The position numbers and the translations under genes are program-made. The notes under the pieces were generated by a model. The model was not told the DNA's origin. It searched no databases and saw only the letters and a program-made list of their open reading frames with translations. Below, in pieces: positions 53,391 through 61,737 of a stretch of DNA of 64,000 nt. The first letter of the stretch is position 1, and each line of letters begins with the position of its first letter. Origin of the DNA: Posidoniimonas polymericola (GTDB taxonomy: Bacteria > Planctomycetota > Planctomycetia > Pirellulales > Lacipirellulaceae). The stretch spans positions 62,001-126,000 of the forward strand of contig NZ_SJPO01000014.1 of the NCBI RefSeq assembly GCF_007859935.1. The letters are read 5' to 3'.

Positions 53391-54347
53391 ATGTACTTCT
53401 TGCCGCTCGCGCAGCAGACCCCATCTGAATCTCCCGGCGATGCGGCCGAGCTCGATACGCTCGAGATCCACGACCTGAACGACGCCACCCAGACGATCAT
53501 CGCCAGCTTGTCGTCGATGCTTAACGACTTTTTGGCGCGTCTGCCGCTGATCGCCGCAGCGTTCTTGGTGATCGGCCTTACGTGGTTGGCGGCGGCCATC
53601 GCGGACCGGGTTACTCGCCGCACGCTGGCCCGGGTGCGGCTGCGCAGGAGCCTGAAGGACCTGGTCCGGCAGATTGTGTACGCGGCGGTGTGGGTCGTTG
53701 GCCTGCTGGTGGCCGCGGTGATTGTGTTCCCCGGAATGACGCCGTCGCGGGTGCTCACCGTGTTCGGCCTGAGCTCGATCGCGATTGGTTTCGCGTTCAA
53801 GGACATTGTCGAAAACTTCTTCGCCGGCGTGCTCATCCTCTGGCGGTTCCCGTTCGAGACCGGCGACTTTATCGAGTGCGACGGGATCGAAGGGGCGGTC
53901 GAGGAGACCACCATCCGCATGACCACGCTGCGGCAGGTCGACGGCCAGCTGATCGTGCTGCCCAACGCCCGGCTGTTCAAGTCGCCGGTGCGGGTCATGA
54001 CCAGCCGCCGGGTGCGTCGCGCCCAGTTGATCTGCGGGGTCGACTACGGGACCGACCTGGCCGCCGCGCAGCAAGCACTTACTGAGGCGTTGACGCAGTG
54101 CGAGTTGGTTTCGAAGGACCCGCCGCCAGAGGTGTTCGCCCGCGAGTTTGGCGGGTCGAGCATCGACTTCGAGATCTGCTGGTGGAGCGGCTCGACGCCC
54201 AAGGAGCAGCGGGCAGCGCGTGACCAGGTGGTGCAGGCGATCAAGTCGCAGCTCGACAACGCGCGGATCGAGATCCCGTTCCCGCACCGCACGCTGACTT
54301 TCAAGGAGCCGCTGCGGCATGCTCCGTCCGAGGCCGACCAGGCATAG
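53391..54347 (+). CDS. Small-conductance mechanosensitive channel (MscS family)
   Basis: 318 residues from ATG 53391. Three membrane helices are followed by the pore-lining sequence SIAIGFAFKDIVENFFAG, the beta domain with EGAVEETTIRMTTLRQVDGQ and VLPNARLFKSPV, and the C-terminal alpha/beta domain. The family releases solutes on osmotic downshift. The upstream extension to 53295 is not needed for the fold. It converges on fhcA. Confidence 0.92.
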   Translation: MYFLPLAQQTPSESPGDAAELDTLEIHDLNDATQTIIASLSSMLNDFLARLPLIAAAFLVIGLTWLAAAIADRVTRRTLARVRLRRSLKDLVRQIVYAAVWVVGLLVAAVIVFPGMTPSRVLTVFGLSSIAIGFAFKDIVENFFAGVLILWRFPFETGDFIECDGIEGAVEETTIRMTTLRQVDGQLIVLPNARLFKSPVRVMTSRRVRRAQLICGVDYGTDLAAAQQALTEALTQCELVSKDPPPEVFAREFGGSSIDFEICWWSGSTPKEQRAARDQVVQAIKSQLDNARIEIPFPHRTLTFKEPLRHAPSEADQA

Positions 54348-54371
54348 CGGTCCTGACGGCAGGCACCCGCG

Positions 54372-56042
54372 CTACCCCGCGGCGTCGTTGCTTGGGGTCA
54401 CCTCGACCGCGGCCAGCTCGTCGTCGCGGATGCCGTAGTGGCTGAGCTGCACGGAGTACTCGCTGGCGAACCAGCGCTCCAGATCCGCCAACGGCGCCGC
54501 GTCGAACTCCGGCGCGACGCAGAGGGTCTTGCCGTCGGGCGCGGCGCACGGCTCGTAGTCGTCGATGATGACCTCGCCCCCCTTGATCACGTACCGCGGC
54601 AGGGCGAACATCTCCGCGGCGTTGTCGCTCGGCGTGTAGAGCGTGATGTCGGCGTCGGCGCCGACGTCGAGGCGGCCCTTGTTCGTCAGGCCGAGGATCC
54701 GCGCCGGGCTCGCCCGGGTGATAATCGCAATCTCCTGCAGCGTGTACTCGCGGTCGATCCCGGCCAGGCCGCAGCGGTCCCGCAGTTCGGGCGGGCACCC
54801 CGCCAAGACGGCGTTACGGTGGTCGCGATCCATCAGCAGTCGGATCAGTTCGGGGTAGGCGAGGAACGAGCCGCCGTTGGGGCTGTCGGTGCTGAGCGCC
54901 AGCCGCCACGGGTCGTCGATTAGCAGGTGCCACTCGAGGCCGACCGCCCACTGCAGGGCGTTGAACAGGTTCTTGTGCTTGTACTCCATCGGCAGCACGC
55001 CGCAGCCGGCCTCGACTTCGGTGTCGTGGCAGTACCAGCGGTCGCCGGTGGTCTTGTAGAGGTAGTGCCCGAGCGGCCCGTCGCCGGTCATGCTGGTCGT
55101 GGCGCCGAACAGCACCTGGCCAACGTCGACGGTTAGGTTGCCGTGGCTGTTAACATAGTCGACCAGCGGCTCGACGCGGCTGCAGAGTGTCCCCTCGTCC
55201 TCGCCGCCGCCGCCGTAGCTGTGGAACTGGATGTGGGTCAGGTGGGCGCGGCAGCCCTCCAGCGCCTGCATGCTAGCCAGCGTCGTCCGCCAGTTGCCCG
55301 GCATCCCCAGCTGGTTGCAGTGCAGGTGCACCGGGTGGGGCAGGCCGAGCTCGCCCGCCGCCTGGGCGACGCCGCGGATGATCTGCCGCGGCGTAACGCC
55401 GTAGTGCGGCAGCTTGTCTTCGAGCCCCTGCAGGGCGCCCTGCCCTGTTTGCTTCCAGACTTCGACCCCGCCGGGGTTGACCAGCTTGGGCGCGTACCCC
55501 TTGGTCGTCCCCAGTAGCCACGCCAGGTACGACCGGAGCCGCGCCGGGTCGCCCTGCTTGAGGCAGTCCATCACGTAGTGGTTGTTCCCGAGCAGGACGT
55601 AAAAGCCCTTGTCGATGCACGGCGTGTCGGCCAGCTCCAGGTGCGCGTGCCGCGCGGCGATCGGCGGCACGGCCGCGTCGAACGCCGTGGTGTACCCCAG
55701 CCCGGCGTACTTGTAGCCGGTGGTGAAGGTGCTCGGAACGCTCCCGAGCGTACCGCTCCGGAAACCCTCTCGCCGGGCTAGCCGCTGGTCGGTTGCCCGT
55801 TTGTCGTCGCAGCGCAGCCGCCGGGCGGCGTTGACTTTGGGGCCGGCGATGTGACAGTGCATGTCCACCCCGCCCGGCATCGCCACCAGCCCCCGCGCGT
55901 CGATCACTCGGTCGGGCCTGACCGCCGGCTCTGACGGCGGTTGGATCACGCGGCCATTGTCGACCCACAGGTCGACAACCCGCCCGTCGATTCCGTTGAC
56001 GGGGTCGTGCAGCGTGGCGCCGGAGATCTTAAGCATCGTCAT
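54372..56042 (-). CDS. fhcA: Formylmethanofuran dehydrogenase/formyltransferase subunit A (FhcA)
   Basis: 556 residues of amidohydrolase fold. Metal ligands are in GGVDMHCHIAG (~residue 60), in PHPVHLHCNQLG (~235) and later ST-Asp in RLALSTDSPNGGSF. The opening ISGATLHDPVNGIDGRV and GYTTAFDAAVPPI are FhcA/FwdA hallmarks. In bacteria the complex hydrolyses formyl-tetrahydromethanopterin-type carriers to formate in the C1 pathway; planctomycetes are known to carry such genes. fhcB is upstream on the same strand, separated by a DinB gene on the other strand. fhcC and fhcD are not in the window. Confidence 0.92.
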   Translation of the reverse strand: MTMLKISGATLHDPVNGIDGRVVDLWVDNGRVIQPPSEPAVRPDRVIDARGLVAMPGGVDMHCHIAGPKVNAARRLRCDDKRATDQRLARREGFRSGTLGSVPSTFTTGYKYAGLGYTTAFDAAVPPIAARHAHLELADTPCIDKGFYVLLGNNHYVMDCLKQGDPARLRSYLAWLLGTTKGYAPKLVNPGGVEVWKQTGQGALQGLEDKLPHYGVTPRQIIRGVAQAAGELGLPHPVHLHCNQLGMPGNWRTTLASMQALEGCRAHLTHIQFHSYGGGGEDEGTLCSRVEPLVDYVNSHGNLTVDVGQVLFGATTSMTGDGPLGHYLYKTTGDRWYCHDTEVEAGCGVLPMEYKHKNLFNALQWAVGLEWHLLIDDPWRLALSTDSPNGGSFLAYPELIRLLMDRDHRNAVLAGCPPELRDRCGLAGIDREYTLQEIAIITRASPARILGLTNKGRLDVGADADITLYTPSDNAAEMFALPRYVIKGGEVIIDDYEPCAAPDGKTLCVAPEFDAAPLADLERWFASEYSVQLSHYGIRDDELAAVEVTPSNDAAG

Positions 56043-56127
56043 GGAGGCAAACGTTTGTCGGCGGGCATTTTGATCGCTAGCCGGTAGTAACCCGAGCCGC
56101 TATCTTAGCCGGTTGTGCCCCTTGTCG

Positions 56128-56133
56128 CAGGAG
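56128..56133 (+). promoter_or_regulatory. Ribosome binding site of the second DinB gene
   Basis: CAGGAG ends six bases before ATG 56140. It shows that the start is 56140 and not the upstream in-frame codon at 56113. Confidence 0.6.
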
Positions 56134-56139
56134 TCCCTT

Positions 56140-56646
56140 ATGAGTCGCACTCGCATCGACGCCGCAGTCGCCCGGATGAAATCGACCCGCGCGGTCCTGA
56201 AGTCGTTCCTCGCCGACCTGCAGCCGGACGAGTGGTTCTGGATGCCGCACGAAGGCGTGACCAACGTCGTGTGGCAGGTGGGGCACATCGCGGCCGCGCA
56301 GTACGGGCTGTGCATGGTGCGGGCGCGGGGCGAACAGGTCACCGACCAACTGCTGATGCCGCAGGAACTGCGTGAGCGCTACGGCCGCGCGTCGACGCCC
56401 AGCGCCACCCCCGCCGAGAACGTCGACCCGCACGAGGTGGTCCGTGTGCTCGACGCAATCGGCGAGCACGCCTACAGCGAGCTCGCCCTGCTCGACGACG
56501 ATTTCCTCGACACACCGCTCGATGACCCGCACCCGATGTTCAAGACGGGGCTCGAGTCGGTCGAGTTCGCGGCTTCGCACGAGCTGATGCATATCGGTCA
56601 GGTGGTGCTGCTGCGGCGGCTCATGGGGCACCAGCCACGCCGCTGA
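56140..56646 (+). CDS. DinB-fold protein located between fhcB and fhcA
   Basis: 168 residues from ATG 56140. DinB metal ligands are in VWQVGHIAAAQYGLCM (~residue 46) and ASHELMHIGQVVLLRRLMG at the end. The central MPHEGVTNVVWQ and FKTGLESVEFAAS are typical DinB_2 sequence. Function unknown. It is on the plus strand between two minus-strand fhc genes. Its last 26 bases overlap the end of fhcB convergently, so it may be an insertion into an older fhc gene order or a local regulator of thiol/C1 stress (speculative). Confidence 0.8.
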   Translation: MSRTRIDAAVARMKSTRAVLKSFLADLQPDEWFWMPHEGVTNVVWQVGHIAAAQYGLCMVRARGEQVTDQLLMPQELRERYGRASTPSATPAENVDPHEVVRVLDAIGEHAYSELALLDDDFLDTPLDDPHPMFKTGLESVEFAASHELMHIGQVVLLRRLMGHQPRR

Positions 56647-57943
56647 CCGCCGCCCGGTTGAGCTTCGCACTGATCCGCTGCTGAAGTTCCTGCAGCACAG
56701 CGTGGTGCGACAGCGCGGTCTGGTTGTCGACGCGGTGCAGCTGGTTCTCGAGCGGCAGCGCGACGCCGTCGCCGCGGAATACCGAGCCGCCCGGTGTCGA
56801 GCCCAGCGGGGCGACGCCAATCTGCACCGCGGCCGCGACGCTGGCCTTGGCTTCGTTGGTGAGCACGACCATGGGTGTCAGGTCGAGTTGCTCGCGGGCC
56901 TCCTGCGGTAACTGCTTCAGGCCCTCGTCGGCAACCACTAGCACGGCGTCGACCTCGCCACCAGAAAGCAGCACATCTGTGTTGAACTCGCCCGGACCGT
57001 ACTCGGGCCGGCCCGACGAGAACGAGACCGCCATCGGGAAACCGGTCTGCCAGGTCAGCACGCTGCTTGCGCCGGCGGCGTTGCCCGCGGCCGGAAGCGA
57101 CGCGGTCACCACCCGAGTCTGGTCTTGCACTTGCTGGGCGAGCTGCGTGAGCTCGATCAACTCCGCGGGTCCGCCTGCGGTAAGGGCCTCATCGTAGAAC
57201 ACCGCGGCGTGCTTGGCCCCGCGTATCCAACCCGCAAGCTCTGCCAACTCGTTAGCGGGGAAGCCCGCCTCGGCTGGCCTCAGTTGCTTCTCGGTCAGCG
57301 CGGCCCGCAGCCTCGCGAGCGCCTCGATACCCTGAGCCGCCGTCAATGGGATCGTGTGGTCGGCGTGTTTGGTGGTCTCGCTCTGTGGGCAGCCGACACA
57401 CACCACGCGGCGGTCGGCCCTGCCCCGCGGCAGCCAGCAGCTCTTGGGTTCGACGCTGTATCGCTGGAGGTGTCGCGGGTGCGTCGCGGCGGGGTCGCAA
57501 CGCCAGAAGATTACCAGGTCGGCCCGCTGGGCGATCTCGCCCCACGACGCCTCGACCGCTCCGATCGACTGCTGCGTTTCGATTGCCGCCCGCTCGCCTG
57601 GAGTGCAGGTTCCATCGATGCAGCCGCCAAGCAGCTCGGCGATCGCTACCGCTACCCGCTGCGCGTTTACCTCGGCGCCGCTCAGGCCGCATACAAGCGG
57701 CGCCCGGGCCGCCGACAGCAGCTCGGCAGCGCGGTCGAGCGCCGCGTCGAGCGTAACCGGCTGCCCGTCGATCAGGCACGGGGCGGGCCGCCACGACGCG
57801 ACCTCGGCCAACCACTTTTCCCCCAAGGAACACGCCGGCCGCACCACCGGCGGCCGCCCTGCCGACAGGTCCACCCGCAGGTCGTCGCACAGGCAGCCGC
57901 AGCCGCAGCAGACCAGGTCGCGGATCGTTGTGGGGTTTGCCAT
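56621..57943 (-). CDS. fhcB: Formylmethanofuran dehydrogenase subunit B (FhcB)
   Basis: 440 residues. The start DLVCCGCGCLCDDLRVD carries the Cys cluster of FwdB/FhcB. GTCTPGERAAIETQQSIGAV and the WRCDPAATHPRHLQRYS block, as well as PEYGPGEFNTDVLLSGGEVD, are characteristic of the family. In archaeal FwdB this subunit binds Mo/W-pterin; bacterial FhcB mostly has a degenerate site and is part of a hydrolase complex. It lies upstream of fhcA, with the antisense DinB gene between. It starts 32 bases downstream of the cytochrome c/LRR gene's stop on the other side (57976). Confidence 0.93.
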   Translation of the reverse strand: MANPTTIRDLVCCGCGCLCDDLRVDLSAGRPPVVRPACSLGEKWLAEVASWRPAPCLIDGQPVTLDAALDRAAELLSAARAPLVCGLSGAEVNAQRVAVAIAELLGGCIDGTCTPGERAAIETQQSIGAVEASWGEIAQRADLVIFWRCDPAATHPRHLQRYSVEPKSCWLPRGRADRRVVCVGCPQSETTKHADHTIPLTAAQGIEALARLRAALTEKQLRPAEAGFPANELAELAGWIRGAKHAAVFYDEALTAGGPAELIELTQLAQQVQDQTRVVTASLPAAGNAAGASSVLTWQTGFPMAVSFSSGRPEYGPGEFNTDVLLSGGEVDAVLVVADEGLKQLPQEAREQLDLTPMVVLTNEAKASVAAAVQIGVAPLGSTPGGSVFRGDGVALPLENQLHRVDNQTALSHHAVLQELQQRISAKLNRAAVSGVAGAP

Positions 57944-57975
57944 CCTGGCCTCGTTGATCGCTGCGGTCGAGTCGG

Positions 57976-59139
57976 CTACGCGTCGGCAGGCTTGTCGGCC
58001 TCCGCTGGCTCTTGCTCTTCGGCGGGTTTGTCGGCGGGATCGTCTGTTCCGGCGGGCTTGTCCAGCGCCTCGAGCTCCTTCTTCAGCTCGGCTTCCCGCG
58101 TCGTCGAGGCCTCGAGCTGCTGCTTGGCGTCGGCGAGCTGGGTCTCGAGCGTCTTGGCCTGCTCGGTAGCCTCGTTCTTACGGGCGGCGACCTGCTCGAG
58201 CTCGGCCTTGAGCCGGTCGCGGACGACGCCGGGGTGGTCCCAGCCGAGGTTGATCTCGAGCGTAGAGTTCTCGGCCATCAACTGCTTGGCCGCCTCGTAG
58301 CTGACGGGTGCCTGCCAGACGTAGAGCCGCTGCAGGGCCGGCAGCTTGCCGACCTTGGCTAGTGTGGCGTCGGTGACCTCGGTCCCGTACAGGTTGAGGT
58401 ACTCGAGCCGCTGGAGCGAGGCCAGCGCGTCGGCCGACGCGTCGGTCACCGCGGTCTTTTCCAGATGCAGCCTTGTCAGGTTCTGGCAGGCCGCCAGCTT
58501 CGCGACGCCGGCGTCGGTCACGGCGGTCCCACCGAGGCTGAGCCAAGCGACGTTCGGCGCGATCGCCACGATGGCGTCGAGCGACTCGTCGGTCACCTGC
58601 TGCGGGTTGCTCGGGTACGAGAGGCTCAGGAGTGGGCTCCCCTCGTACAGCGGCACGATGCTGGCGCCGGCATCGGCCAGCGCCTGCACCTTGGCCGCGT
58701 CTGCCGGGTCGGGCTCGGGCAGAGGCTGCGGCTCTGCCGCAGCGGCCTCGTCGTGCTCCTTCATCGGCTCTGGGGTCGCCGCGGCAGAGGTCAGCACGGC
58801 CCCCTCTTCGATCCACTGCTTGATCAGCTCGATCTGCTCCTTGGGCAGCGGGTCGCCCCCCTTGGGCATCAGCAGCTTGTCGCCCGGCTCGAGGATGAGC
58901 CGGTCGTAGACGCCGCTCGACTCGGCGTCGCCTTGGAGGATCAGCCCGTCCTCGATCACGGCCGCCAGGCCGTCGGTGTGCAGGGCGAGGTCGCCCAGCT
59001 GCCGCTTCTCGCCGTGGCACTTGGTGCAGCTCGCTGCGAAGATTGGCTTGATCTGGGTGGCGTAGTCCACCGACTCGGCGCTCGCCGGAAGCGTAGCGAA
59101 CAACACCGACGCGAAACACAACACACGGGGGCTTCTCAT
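57976..59139 (-). CDS. Secreted planctomycete-type cytochrome c with leucine-rich repeats and coiled-coil tail
   Basis: 387 residues from ATG 59139 with a signal peptide (VLCFASVLFATLPASA). The haem motif CTKCHGEKRQLG (~residue 38) and IEEGAVLT belong to the planctomycete cytochrome c type (PSCyt). The central part has leucine-rich repeats (VAWLSLGGTAVTDAGVAKL, LTRLHLEKTAVTDASADAL, LEYLNLYGTEVTDATLAKV). The last ~110 residues are a Glu/Ala/Lys-rich coiled coil with an acidic, Pro-rich end. It may bind partners in the periplasm; electron partner unknown. Located 32 bases upstream of fhcB on the same strand, so it could be co-transcribed with it. Confidence 0.85.
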   Translation of the reverse strand: MRSPRVLCFASVLFATLPASAESVDYATQIKPIFAASCTKCHGEKRQLGDLALHTDGLAAVIEDGLILQGDAESSGVYDRLILEPGDKLLMPKGGDPLPKEQIELIKQWIEEGAVLTSAAATPEPMKEHDEAAAAEPQPLPEPDPADAAKVQALADAGASIVPLYEGSPLLSLSYPSNPQQVTDESLDAIVAIAPNVAWLSLGGTAVTDAGVAKLAACQNLTRLHLEKTAVTDASADALASLQRLEYLNLYGTEVTDATLAKVGKLPALQRLYVWQAPVSYEAAKQLMAENSTLEINLGWDHPGVVRDRLKAELEQVAARKNEATEQAKTLETQLADAKQQLEASTTREAELKKELEALDKPAGTDDPADKPAEEQEPAEADKPADA

Positions 59140-59412
59140 GAGGAGCAACGCTGCTAACGGAGTGGGGGCGGGACCAAGCACCTTATTGTACCCAGAGCCG
59201 CCGCCGCCAGTCGAGCATCCCGGCGCCGGGCAGACACGCCCATTTTCGCGGGAATCAGCGTGATTTTTCCGTCCAAAAAGTTTGTTTCGCCATTGCCGCC
59301 AAGCCGCCGCACAGCGGACGACGCCGTGGTATGCTGCCCCCAAGCCACGCCCCGCTCGGTTTAGGCGGAGCCTGGCGCGTGATCGATTCTTACTCAGCAT
59401 GTGAGGCGTTCG

Positions 59413-60363
59413 ATGACCAATCCCATTTGGGCAGCTAGGCTGCTGTTGCTCGCCGCGGTAGTCTGCCACGCCGGCGCCAGTGTCTGCCCGGCCCGCACCT
59501 GGCAGGACAGCGTCGCCCGCACCATTCCCGGCGTGCCCGAACTCGGCGCCGACGGCGCCCCGATCGGCTACCTCGAAGAGCCGATGGGCTACCGCTACTT
59601 CCTGCCGCAGGACTACGACCCGAGCCAGGAGTACCCGCTGGTGCTGTTCCTGCACGGCTCGGGCGAGTCCGGGACGAACAACACGTCGCACGTGTCGATC
59701 CATATCGAGAATTTGATCGAGCAGACCTACGCCAACTACCCGGCGATCTTGGTCGCCCCTCAGCTCAATCGTTCGGTCGGCTTCTCTCCGTACAGCTCGG
59801 TAGACCGGACCGATGAAGTGCTCGACGCCGTGATTTCGGAACTGCCAGTCGACGAGCAGCGACTCTACATCACGGGCCTGTCGATGGGGGGCTTCGGGAC
59901 GATGAACTACCTGCACTACTACAACGGCTACCAACTCGGTGGCGACCGGCGGTTTGCAGCGGCCGCCGCGATCGCGGGCTCAACGGTCGACTTCGCGGTC
60001 GCCGACGCCCTCAGCGAAACTCCGATCTGGCTGGTCCACGGCAGCAGCGACCCGGTCGTTTCCGTGAGCTACTCACGCGAGTCATTCAACACGCTGATCG
60101 GCGCCGAGCCAGACGCCACGATTGATTTCACAGGCGGGGGACGCACGGGCCGCTTCGCCGAGAGCGGCTCCACCCGCTACCTCGAGTACCCGGGGGTCAC
60201 CCACAACTCTTGGAGCCGCTTCTACGGCTCGAACGATTTCTACGACTGGATGTTCTCGCAGTCGCTGGTCCCCGAACCCACCTCGCTGGCGTCGGGCGTG
60301 CTCGGCCTGGTGTTGCTTGGGTCGACGTCCCGTCGGCGTTGTCAAAACTCGGTTGTCGACTAG
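59413..60363 (+). CDS. Secreted alpha/beta-hydrolase (esterase/PHB depolymerase-like) with PEP-CTERM
   Basis: 316 residues from ATG 59413. A signal peptide (ARLLLLAAVVCHAGASVC) is followed by YPLVLFLHGSGESGTN, the nucleophile elbow YITGLSMGGFGTMN (Ser), the acid region VHGSSDPVVSVSYSRE and a catalytic His in YPGVTHNSWSR. The C-terminus is a PEP-CTERM signal (VPEP, hydrophobic stretch, SRRR). It resembles feruloyl-esterase/depolymerase-type carboxylester hydrolases; substrate unknown. Starts 273 bases from the cytochrome c gene, divergently. Confidence 0.88.
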   Translation: MTNPIWAARLLLLAAVVCHAGASVCPARTWQDSVARTIPGVPELGADGAPIGYLEEPMGYRYFLPQDYDPSQEYPLVLFLHGSGESGTNNTSHVSIHIENLIEQTYANYPAILVAPQLNRSVGFSPYSSVDRTDEVLDAVISELPVDEQRLYITGLSMGGFGTMNYLHYYNGYQLGGDRRFAAAAAIAGSTVDFAVADALSETPIWLVHGSSDPVVSVSYSRESFNTLIGAEPDATIDFTGGGRTGRFAESGSTRYLEYPGVTHNSWSRFYGSNDFYDWMFSQSLVPEPTSLASGVLGLVLLGSTSRRRCQNSVVD

Positions 60364-60432
60364 AGTGCTCGGGCGAGTTCGGCCACAGACGGTCGACCAC
60401 GAACGGTTAGCTTGAGGAGGGTGAGCAACGGC

Positions 60433-61689
60433 ATGCAAGAATGGGATGTGATTATCGTCGGCGCCGGCATCGCCGGGCTGACCTGCGCCGAGGAGCTCTG
60501 CTTCAAGAAGCTGAACGTGCTGGTGGTCGAGGCCGCCGAGACGCCGGGCGGCCGCATCGCCACCGATGACCACGATGGATTCCTGCTCGACCGCGGCTTC
60601 CAGGTGCTGCTCACCAGCTACCCCGAGACCCGCCGCCGGCTCGACTACACCCAGCTGAACCTGTGCCGCTTCGAGCCCGGCGCCCTGATCTGGCGCGACG
60701 GCGAGTTCCATCGTTTCACCGACCCGTGGCGGCGCCCAAAGCGGCTGGTTTCCACCGCCCTGTCGCCGGTCGCCACGCTGTCGGACAAGCTGCGGGTGGC
60801 AAAGTTCCGCCGCAGCGTCACCTCGCCGGACCTCGAGCAGCTCTACGAAAGGCCCGAAACCACCACGATCGAGATGCTGCAGCAGCGGGGCTTCTCGTCG
60901 ACGATTATTGAGCGGTTCTTCCGCCCGTTCCTCGGCGGCGTGTTCCTGGACCACGAACTTCAAACCTCGAGCCGGCTGTGCGAGTTCGTGTTCCGGATGT
61001 TCTCTACCGGGGACGCCGCGATCCCCGCAGCCGGCATGCGGTCGATCCCACAACAGCTGGCAGATCGGCTGCCGCCGGGCGCGCTGCGGCTGAACTCGCC
61101 CGTCAACTCTGTCGGGAAGGGGATGGTCGAGCTCGCTTCCGGCGAGCGGCTAGCAGCCAAGCAGGTGGTCGTGGCAACCGAGGCCCCGGCGGCGGCCCGA
61201 CTGATCGGCCAACCTTCGGCTGGTGAGCCATTGGCAGGCGAAGCCAACCGCGTGGCCTGCCTGTACTTCGCGGCCGACAAGCCGCCGGTTAAGGAGCCGA
61301 TCCTGGTGCTCAACGGCGAGGGCCAGGGCCCAGTGAACAACCTGTGCGTGCCGAGCCAGGTGGCGGTGGGCTACGCCCCACGCGGCCAGTCGCTGATCTC
61401 TGTCACGGCGCTCGAGTGGGACAATCTGGACGACCTCCAAGCCGCGGTGCTCGAGCAGCTCCACGGCTGGTTCGGGCAGGCTGTCGACTCCTGGCGGCAC
61501 CTCCGCACGTACCCCATCGAGTACGCCCTGCCCCGCCAAACCCCGCCGGCCCTCTCGCCAGTACAGAAGAGCCCCCGCACCACGAATGGCGTGCACACCT
61601 GCGGCGACTACTGCGACACGGCTTCAATCAACGGCGCGATGGCGTCGGGGCGGTTGACGGCCGAGGCTGTTGCAGGGGAGATGGGGTAG
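60433..61689 (+). CDS. FAD-dependent amine oxidoreductase (protoporphyrinogen oxidase/phytoene desaturase-like)
   Basis: 418 residues from ATG 60433. The FAD-binding start DVIIVGAGIAGLTCAEEL with VVEAAETPGGRIATDDHDGF is typical of NAD(P)-binding Rossmann flavoproteins. The C-terminal VHTCGDYCDTASINGAMASG binds FAD. The middle (FFRPFLGGVFLDHELQTSSR) fits the family that includes desaturases and HemG/HemY-type oxidases. Substrate not determinable. A GAGGAGG Shine-Dalgarno lies at ~60414-60420, upstream of both GTG 60421 and ATG 60433. It converges on an M16 peptidase gene. Confidence 0.85.
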   Translation: MQEWDVIIVGAGIAGLTCAEELCFKKLNVLVVEAAETPGGRIATDDHDGFLLDRGFQVLLTSYPETRRRLDYTQLNLCRFEPGALIWRDGEFHRFTDPWRRPKRLVSTALSPVATLSDKLRVAKFRRSVTSPDLEQLYERPETTTIEMLQQRGFSSTIIERFFRPFLGGVFLDHELQTSSRLCEFVFRMFSTGDAAIPAAGMRSIPQQLADRLPPGALRLNSPVNSVGKGMVELASGERLAAKQVVVATEAPAAARLIGQPSAGEPLAGEANRVACLYFAADKPPVKEPILVLNGEGQGPVNNLCVPSQVAVGYAPRGQSLISVTALEWDNLDDLQAAVLEQLHGWFGQAVDSWRHLRTYPIEYALPRQTPPALSPVQKSPRTTNGVHTCGDYCDTASINGAMASGRLTAEAVAGEMG

Positions 61690-61737
61690 GGTTTCCGCAG
61701 GCCAGTGCGCGGCGCTTTGAAGCTCTTACTGCCGCGC

